A stretch of 9,750 bases of DNA from Spirochaetales bacterium (GTDB lineage: Bacteria; Spirochaetota; Spirochaetia; SZUA-6; DRHE01), in the NCBI GenBank assembly GCA_016930895.1, contig JAFGFV010000293.1, positions 1 through 9,750 on the forward strand. Reading direction: 5' to 3'. The translations under genes and the position numbers were made by a program. The notes beneath the pieces are model-generated. The model was given only the letters and a program-made list of their open reading frames with translations, made no database searches and had not been told where the DNA came from. Shown here in pieces: positions 5,912 to 9,750 of this stretch (within the stretch, counting starts at the first letter, position 1; each line of letters begins with the position of its first letter).

Positions 5912-7411
5912 ATGTCCTGTGCCGCGACGCTCAGCAGCGTGAACGACCTGAAGCTCTTCTACCATCTCTATGACAAGATCTCCCGGCGCGAGATCCGCAC
6001 CTTCTCCGCCCTGGTCGACTACGTCGATGCCCTCAAGCTGACCGCGAAGCCGGACGCGGTCTTCGAGCGCTGCTTCCTGCTGATCAAGGACCTGTACTGG
6101 GGTTTCCTGCGGGACCTGGACCGCTCGGAGCTCACCCGCCTGTGGAAGGAGCTGGTGATCCCGCACGGGCGATACCCGGCCGCCGGCGACCTGAAGCGCA
6201 GCATGTCGATCTCCAACATCTACATCGCCATGCTGGATATCCACGGCTACACCCGCTTCTGCCAGGAGAGCAAGGGCAACCTGTCGCGCCTGCGCAAGTT
6301 GGACGAGTTCCTGCACGAAGGCGTCCGGGGCATTGCCCGCTCCCACCGCGCCCTGGCCAACAGGGAGCGCGGGGACGAGATCGTGGTGATCGCCTCTTCG
6401 GCCACGGACTGCATCGAGACGGCCATGGCCATCATCAACACCTTTTCGCAGCACGCGGTGATCAAGGGGCAGGCGGTCAGCCGAAGCCCGGCGGACTACA
6501 GCATCGTGCTTCCGGATTTCAAGGTCACCGCCGGGATCGCCGGGGGCAACCTGACCACCCCGTTGATCATCACCGAAAGCGGGCTGCTGTCCGGTTTCCT
6601 GCTCAATACCGCGGCCCGCCTCCAGAGCCTCGCCAACGAGCTCTCCCCGCGAGACTCCAAGGTCGTGGTCACCAACAGCGTCTACTCCAGCTTCCACAAG
6701 GAGAACAAGGTCGTCCAGAGCGAGCTGGCGGCGCGCAAGCTGGTGAGCTTCTTCAACATCGGGCCGGTCAGCTTCAAGGGTACCAAGGTGGCCTGCTTCG
6801 ACGTCCTGTTCGGGGAACGGGAGCGCTACAGGCTGCGCTACGCCGATGCACTGGGAGAGCTGTTCGAGGCAGTGCGGCAGAACCTGTGGAAAAGCCGCGT
6901 GCTGGCCGCGCTCCTGGAGGTGGTGGGCCAGGTGGCGGAGGCCACGCCGGCCTTCACCTGCGAGCTCAAAGGCGCACCCTGGGGAGATCGGCCCCTGGTC
7001 AACGCGGACATCGTCGCACGGTGCAAAGAGGCGAGGGAGCTCGCCGGTAAGGAGGAGTTCGTCGATGCCGTCAAGGCCCTCGGAGAGATCCGCCGGGCCG
7101 TCGAGGCAGTCCCGGAGTTCGACAGGCTGGTGATACGCTACGTCGCGGCGATCCACGAGCGGCTCGAAAAGCTCGCCGAGGAGTTCGAGCAGAGGCTGGC
7201 CGAGGGCATCGACAGCAGGATCGACGCCATCTTCTCCCCTCAGTACAAGAGCGCCTACCTGAACGCCCGCAAGTGCATGGAAACCTACGACAAGCTGCGC
7301 TCCTACGCGCTCAGGAGCAAGGTCCTGGGGAACAAGAAGAGCATCTGGTACTCCCTGATCGAGGACCGCAAGGAAGACCTGAAGCTGGAGATCTACTCGG
7401 GCAAGCGGTAG
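5912..7411 (+). CDS. Class III nucleotidyl cyclase-like protein with helical flanking domains
   Basis: 499 residues, no signal peptide or membrane segment, so cytosolic. Residues 1-98 are mostly helical and unrecognised. Residues 100-300 form a class III cyclase homology domain: IAMLDIHGYTRF with metal ligand D109, RGDEIVVIA with metal ligand D155, GFLLNTAARLQSLA with transition-state N232 and R236, and IGPVSFKGTKV with the conserved K289. The two residues that usually recognise adenine differ: R151 stands at the Lys position (four before D155) and L225 at the Asp position (seven before N232). The domain therefore looks catalytically competent but of uncertain base specificity. Residues 301-499 are another charged helical region, with a likely coiled coil at about 405-435, that I do not recognise. 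ATG 5912 has no Shine-Dalgarno; a later GTG (5939) is possible. It lies downstream of one HAD phosphatase and converges with another. Confidence 0.85.
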   Translation: MSCAATLSSVNDLKLFYHLYDKISRREIRTFSALVDYVDALKLTAKPDAVFERCFLLIKDLYWGFLRDLDRSELTRLWKELVIPHGRYPAAGDLKRSMSISNIYIAMLDIHGYTRFCQESKGNLSRLRKLDEFLHEGVRGIARSHRALANRERGDEIVVIASSATDCIETAMAIINTFSQHAVIKGQAVSRSPADYSIVLPDFKVTAGIAGGNLTTPLIITESGLLSGFLLNTAARLQSLANELSPRDSKVVVTNSVYSSFHKENKVVQSELAARKLVSFFNIGPVSFKGTKVACFDVLFGERERYRLRYADALGELFEAVRQNLWKSRVLAALLEVVGQVAEATPAFTCELKGAPWGDRPLVNADIVARCKEARELAGKEEFVDAVKALGEIRRAVEAVPEFDRLVIRYVAAIHERLEKLAEEFEQRLAEGIDSRIDAIFSPQYKSAYLNARKCMETYDKLRSYALRSKVLGNKKSIWYSLIEDRKEDLKLEIYSGKR

Positions 7412-7426
7412 CCCGCCGCCCCGGCC

Positions 7427-8095
7427 TCACGACTCGAACAGGAGGGTGGCAAGGTCCCCGACGGACTCCAGGTAGGCCTGGCAGTTGGCCTGCATGTACG
7501 CCCGGATGGGCTCGATCCGGTGGCCCCACCCGGCTGCGGCGATGGCCACTCCGGCCGCTCGGGCCATGGCGAGCCCGGGCTTCAGGTCGTCGACCACCAG
7601 GACCTCGCCGGGCTGGAGGGAGAAGCGGCGAAGGACCTCCAGCACGGGCCAGGGGCTGGGCTTGCGCCGCTCCTCCTCCGGGTCCCACCCGAAGATCAGC
7701 TCCGGCAGGACCGTGGTCCCGGAGTCTCCCCGGCGGTAGTCCTCCAGGATCAGGTCGGCTTCCGAGTGGGACACCACGGCGATCCTGCCGCCGGCCTCCT
7801 GGAAACGGCGGAGCAGCTCCACGAAGCCGGGATAGAACGGGGCCCGAGCCTGGAGATTGCACTCCCGCCAGATCCGGTATTCCGCCTCGAGCTCTTCCTC
7901 GCTCATGCCCAGCTCGTCGCGCAGGTAGGGCATGATCCCCGGATCGAAGTTCTTGAGGAGCCACCCTTCCAGGCCGATGGGCTCGAGCCCGGGGCGCAAC
8001 ACCCCCAGCGCCCTGACGTGGGCGGGGTAGTGGATGACTGCGGTGCTGTCCACCGCGGTGTCGTCGTGGTCCAGGATCAGGCAGCGATAGCGCAT
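7427..8095 (-). CDS. HAD superfamily hydrolase, subfamily IA (phosphoglycolate phosphatase-like)
   Basis: 222-residue cytosolic phosphatase. Motif I is LILDHDDT (D9 nucleophile, D11 acid), with a helical C1 cap at about 18-85. Motif II is VVSHS (S109), motif III is K145 in RRKPSP, and motif IV is LVVDDLKPGLAMARAAG (D169, D170). The set is complete, so it should hydrolyse a phosphomonoester; the substrate is not readable. I place the start at ATG 8095. The longer frame from TTG 8134 adds 13 residues, but that TTG is the first three bases of the -35 box and cannot be in the mRNA. No Shine-Dalgarno precedes the ATG. Its 3' end faces the cyclase-like gene across 15 bases without a clear terminator; its 5' end faces the ABC exporter across 114 bases with back-to-back promoters. 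Confidence 0.9.
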   Translation of the reverse strand: MRYRCLILDHDDTAVDSTAVIHYPAHVRALGVLRPGLEPIGLEGWLLKNFDPGIMPYLRDELGMSEEELEAEYRIWRECNLQARAPFYPGFVELLRRFQEAGGRIAVVSHSEADLILEDYRRGDSGTTVLPELIFGWDPEEERRKPSPWPVLEVLRRFSLQPGEVLVVDDLKPGLAMARAAGVAIAAAGWGHRIEPIRAYMQANCQAYLESVGDLATLLFES

Positions 8096-8105
8096 CGGCA
8101 CCCAG

Positions 8106-8134
8106 ACCCTAGACAGTTCCCGCGGGAGAGTCAA
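8106..8134 (-). promoter_or_regulatory. Promoter of the minus-strand HAD gene (nearly leaderless)
   Basis: Minus strand: TTGACT (8134-8129; 5 of 6), 17-base spacer, TAGGGT (8111-8106; T1, A2 and T6 kept). Predicted start is near 8099, about four bases before ATG 8095. Confidence 0.6.
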
Positions 8135-8184
8135 GGCCGGAAGCGGTTCGAGGCGGCGGCCTTTCGCGGTGCGCTCGGGCGGAT

Positions 8185-8202
8185 TATACTGCGAGCGGGA
8201 GA
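8185..8202 (+). promoter_or_regulatory. -10 element and ribosome binding site of the ABC exporter operon
   Basis: TATACT (8185-8190; 5 of 6 with consensus) is followed by GGGAGA (8197-8202), seven bases before ATG 8210. No good -35 is visible (TTTCGC at 8162-8167), so the promoter may be weak or activator-dependent. The leader would be about 13 bases. Confidence 0.5.
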
Positions 8203-8209
8203 ATCATTC

Positions 8210-9115
8210 ATGGACCTGGAACTTCGCGATGTTCACAAGAGCTTTGGCTCCGTGCGGGCGGTGGACGGCCTTTCCTTCCGCACCGGGGCGGGGCGCATCT
8301 TCGGGCTGCTTGGACCCAACGGCGCCGGTAAGTCGACCACGATCCGCATGATCATGAACATCATCGCCCCCGATCGGGGCGAGATCCTGTTCGACGGTCA
8401 GCCGATCCGCCCGGCCGACAAGGACCGGATCGGCTACCTGCCCGAGGAGCGCGGGCTGTACCGCAAGATGGTCCTGAACGAGGCCCTGCTGTACTTCGCT
8501 TCGCTCAAGAATCTCTCCCGCGCCGACGCCCAGCCGCGCATCGACTGCTGGCTGGAGCGCTTCGGGCTCACGGAGTGGAAGAAGAACAAGGTCGAAGAGC
8601 TCTCCAAGGGGATGTCCCAGAAGGTCCAGTTCGCGGTCGCCGTCCTCCACGATCCGGAGGTGCTGTTCCTGGACGAGCCCTTCGCGGGTCTGGACCCGGT
8701 CAGCACCGAGAGCCTGCGCGAAGCGGTCCTCGAGCTGGGGCGTCGGGGCAGGACCATCCTGCTGTCGACCCACATCATGGACCAGGCCGAACGGATGTGC
8801 GGGGAAATCCTGATCATCGACCGTGGCCGGGAGGTCCTGTCCGGCCCGGTGGAAGCCCTGAAGGCGCGCTTCGGCAGGAACAGCGTGGCCATCGAGTTCG
8901 ACGGCGACGCGGAGATCATTCGGGCGAGCGGCCTGGTGGGCAATCTGATCAGCTATCCGCGCTGGGTGGAAGCGGAGCTGGCCGAAGGCGCCACGGCGGA
9001 CGAGCTCCTCAAGGCCCTGGCGGGGCGGCTGTCCATCAAGCGCTTCGAGGTCATGGCCCCCTCGCTGCACAAGATCTTCATCCGCCAGGTTGGTGCGCGG
9101 GAGGTGCAGGCGTGA
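8210..9115 (+). CDS. ABC-2 type transporter ATP-binding protein (NatA-like)
   Basis: 301-residue ATPase that would power an ABC-2 exporter at the inner membrane. Walker A is GPNGAGKST (35-43); the signature is LSKGMSQ (131-137), the variant typical of the NatA group; Walker B is VLFLDE (151-156), followed by the D-loop AGLDP (159-163); the switch His is H188 in STHIMDQAE. The Q-loop position reads IGYLPEERGLY, with acidic residues instead of Gln, as is common in NatA-like proteins. After about residue 225 comes the C-terminal extension of this group (DUF4162-like). In Bacillus, NatAB exports sodium; other members export different substrates, so the cargo is unknown. ATG 8210 has a ribosome binding site. 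The permease start overlaps its stop. Confidence 0.96.
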   Translation: MDLELRDVHKSFGSVRAVDGLSFRTGAGRIFGLLGPNGAGKSTTIRMIMNIIAPDRGEILFDGQPIRPADKDRIGYLPEERGLYRKMVLNEALLYFASLKNLSRADAQPRIDCWLERFGLTEWKKNKVEELSKGMSQKVQFAVAVLHDPEVLFLDEPFAGLDPVSTESLREAVLELGRRGRTILLSTHIMDQAERMCGEILIIDRGREVLSGPVEALKARFGRNSVAIEFDGDAEIIRASGLVGNLISYPRWVEAELAEGATADELLKALAGRLSIKRFEVMAPSLHKIFIRQVGAREVQA

Positions 9116-9750
9116 GCAAGCTCTGGAAGGTCACCGGTCACGAGTTTCGGCGGACCGCGGGCAACAAGGCCTACATCGTGCTCACGGTCCTGGGGCCCTT
9201 TCTGATCATCGCCATGACGGTGATCCCGGCGGTAGTGTCACAGCGCCAGGAGCGGGGGGAGGTGGTCATCGCGGTGAGCGGGGCCGACGGGGACCTGGTC
9301 GCCCGGGTGGCCCCCGGCCTGCTGCAGGCCGGGATCCGTCTCGAGGCGCCTGCCGGCGGACGCTCCGGGGAGGCGCAGGCGGGGCTCCTGGATGAGCGCC
9401 TGCTGGACGGGGAGCTGTACGGATACCTGGTGTTCCCGCCGGACATCCACGCAGAGGGCTCCCTGGAGTTCGTGACCCGGGAGTTCCCGGACTACCGGAT
9501 CGTAGAGCTGCTGAAGAACGCCGTGGGCCAGGAGGTGATCGACGCCCGGATGCGCTCGGCGGGCATGGACCCGGCGCGGGTCCGGGAGCTGACCCGGCCT
9601 CTGGAGCTCAGGAGCCGGCAGCTGACCAAAAGCGGGGCCAAGGTCCAGCAGGACGAGTTCTCGTTCATCATGGTCGGGATCGTCTTCACCCTCATGCTCT
9701 ACATGACCATCCTGCTGTACGGGCAGGCCATCGGGCGCTCCGTGGTCCAG
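9112..9750 (+). CDS. ABC-2 type transporter permease (NatB-like), 3' partial
   Basis: 213 codons are visible before the window ends. The start is GTG 9112, overlapping the ATPase stop as GTGA, with GGGAGG (9099-9104) seven bases upstream; this implies coupled translation and equal dosage. The N-terminus (KLWKVTGHEFRRTAGNKAY) is the usual cytoplasmic amphipathic start of NatB-type permeases. A first membrane helix follows at about 20-43, then a large extracytoplasmic domain (about 44-182), then the second helix at about 184-204. The remaining helices lie beyond the window. Together with the upstream ATPase it should form one exporter. Confidence 0.93.
   Translation, partial: MSKLWKVTGHEFRRTAGNKAYIVLTVLGPFLIIAMTVIPAVVSQRQERGEVVIAVSGADGDLVARVAPGLLQAGIRLEAPAGGRSGEAQAGLLDERLLDGELYGYLVFPPDIHAEGSLEFVTREFPDYRIVELLKNAVGQEVIDARMRSAGMDPARVRELTRPLELRSRQLTKSGAKVQQDEFSFIMVGIVFTLMLYMTILLYGQAIGRSVVQ

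Noticed and set aside
7398..7415. CGGGC/GCCCG hairpin at the end of the cyclase-like gene as a terminator
   Set aside because: Only 5 bp, overlaps the stop codon, and no T-run follows; not enough to call a terminator.
7520..8209. N-terminal extension of the ABC ATPase frame by 230 codons upstream of ATG 8210
   Set aside because: The extension is antisense to the HAD-IA gene and crosses two promoters; the ABC domain begins at once after ATG 8210, which has a ribosome binding site.
1..9750. Mobile elements, CRISPR, tRNA or rRNA genes, riboswitches
   Set aside because: No transposase, integrase, regularly spaced repeats, long inverted terminal repeats, tRNA-like fold or recognisable riboswitch core was found on reading both strands.

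Overview
The window is a gene-dense, GC-rich stretch of bacterial chromosome with no mobile element, RNA gene, CRISPR array or prophage signature, and no gene-free stretch longer than about 230 bases. The gene content (zinc alcohol dehydrogenase, steroid 5-alpha-reductase-like enzyme, GH88-type hydrolase, split ThrE-type exporter, class III cyclase-like protein, NatAB-type ABC exporter) does not fix a phylum. It would suit a high-GC Gram-negative-type bacterium such as a spirochaete or acidobacterium, but this is a guess. Several genes have a -10-like hexamer 6 to 12 bases before the start codon and no Shine-Dalgarno sequence, so leaderless or nearly leaderless mRNAs look common here. Other genes, especially those inside operons, have good Shine-Dalgarno sequences.

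Left part (1-3558). The 3' end of a probable glycosyltransferase gene runs into, and overlaps by 14 bases, a minus-strand pair: a membrane steroid 5-alpha-reductase-like enoyl reductase (2031 to 1267) followed by a zinc-dependent MDR alcohol dehydrogenase (1236 to 208). The pair could carry out oxidation of an alcohol, saturation of the resulting enone or enal, and re-reduction, the same logic as the eukaryotic polyprenol-to-dolichol conversion. Upstream on the same strand, with its own strong promoter, is a GH88-like unsaturated glucuronyl hydrolase (3558 to 2161).

Middle (3671-7411). Divergent from the hydrolase is a two-gene operon for a split ThrE/YjjP-YjjB exporter. A second plus-strand unit follows: a promoter (TAGAAT), a possible 37-codon leaderless upstream ORF whose stop overlaps the next start (ATGA), a HAD-IB phosphatase, and a 499-residue cytosolic protein. 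That protein has a class III nucleotidyl cyclase domain between helical domains. It keeps the metal and transition-state residues but lacks the usual Lys/Asp base-recognition pair.

Right part (7427-9750). A minus-strand HAD phosphatase converges on the cyclase gene with a 15-base gap. It is divergent from a NatA/NatB-type ABC exporter whose permease starts at a GTG overlapping the ATPase stop (GTGA) and runs off the window. The observations most worth a second look are the cyclase-like protein, the reductase/dehydrogenase pair, the coupled upstream ORF, and the leaderless start pattern.
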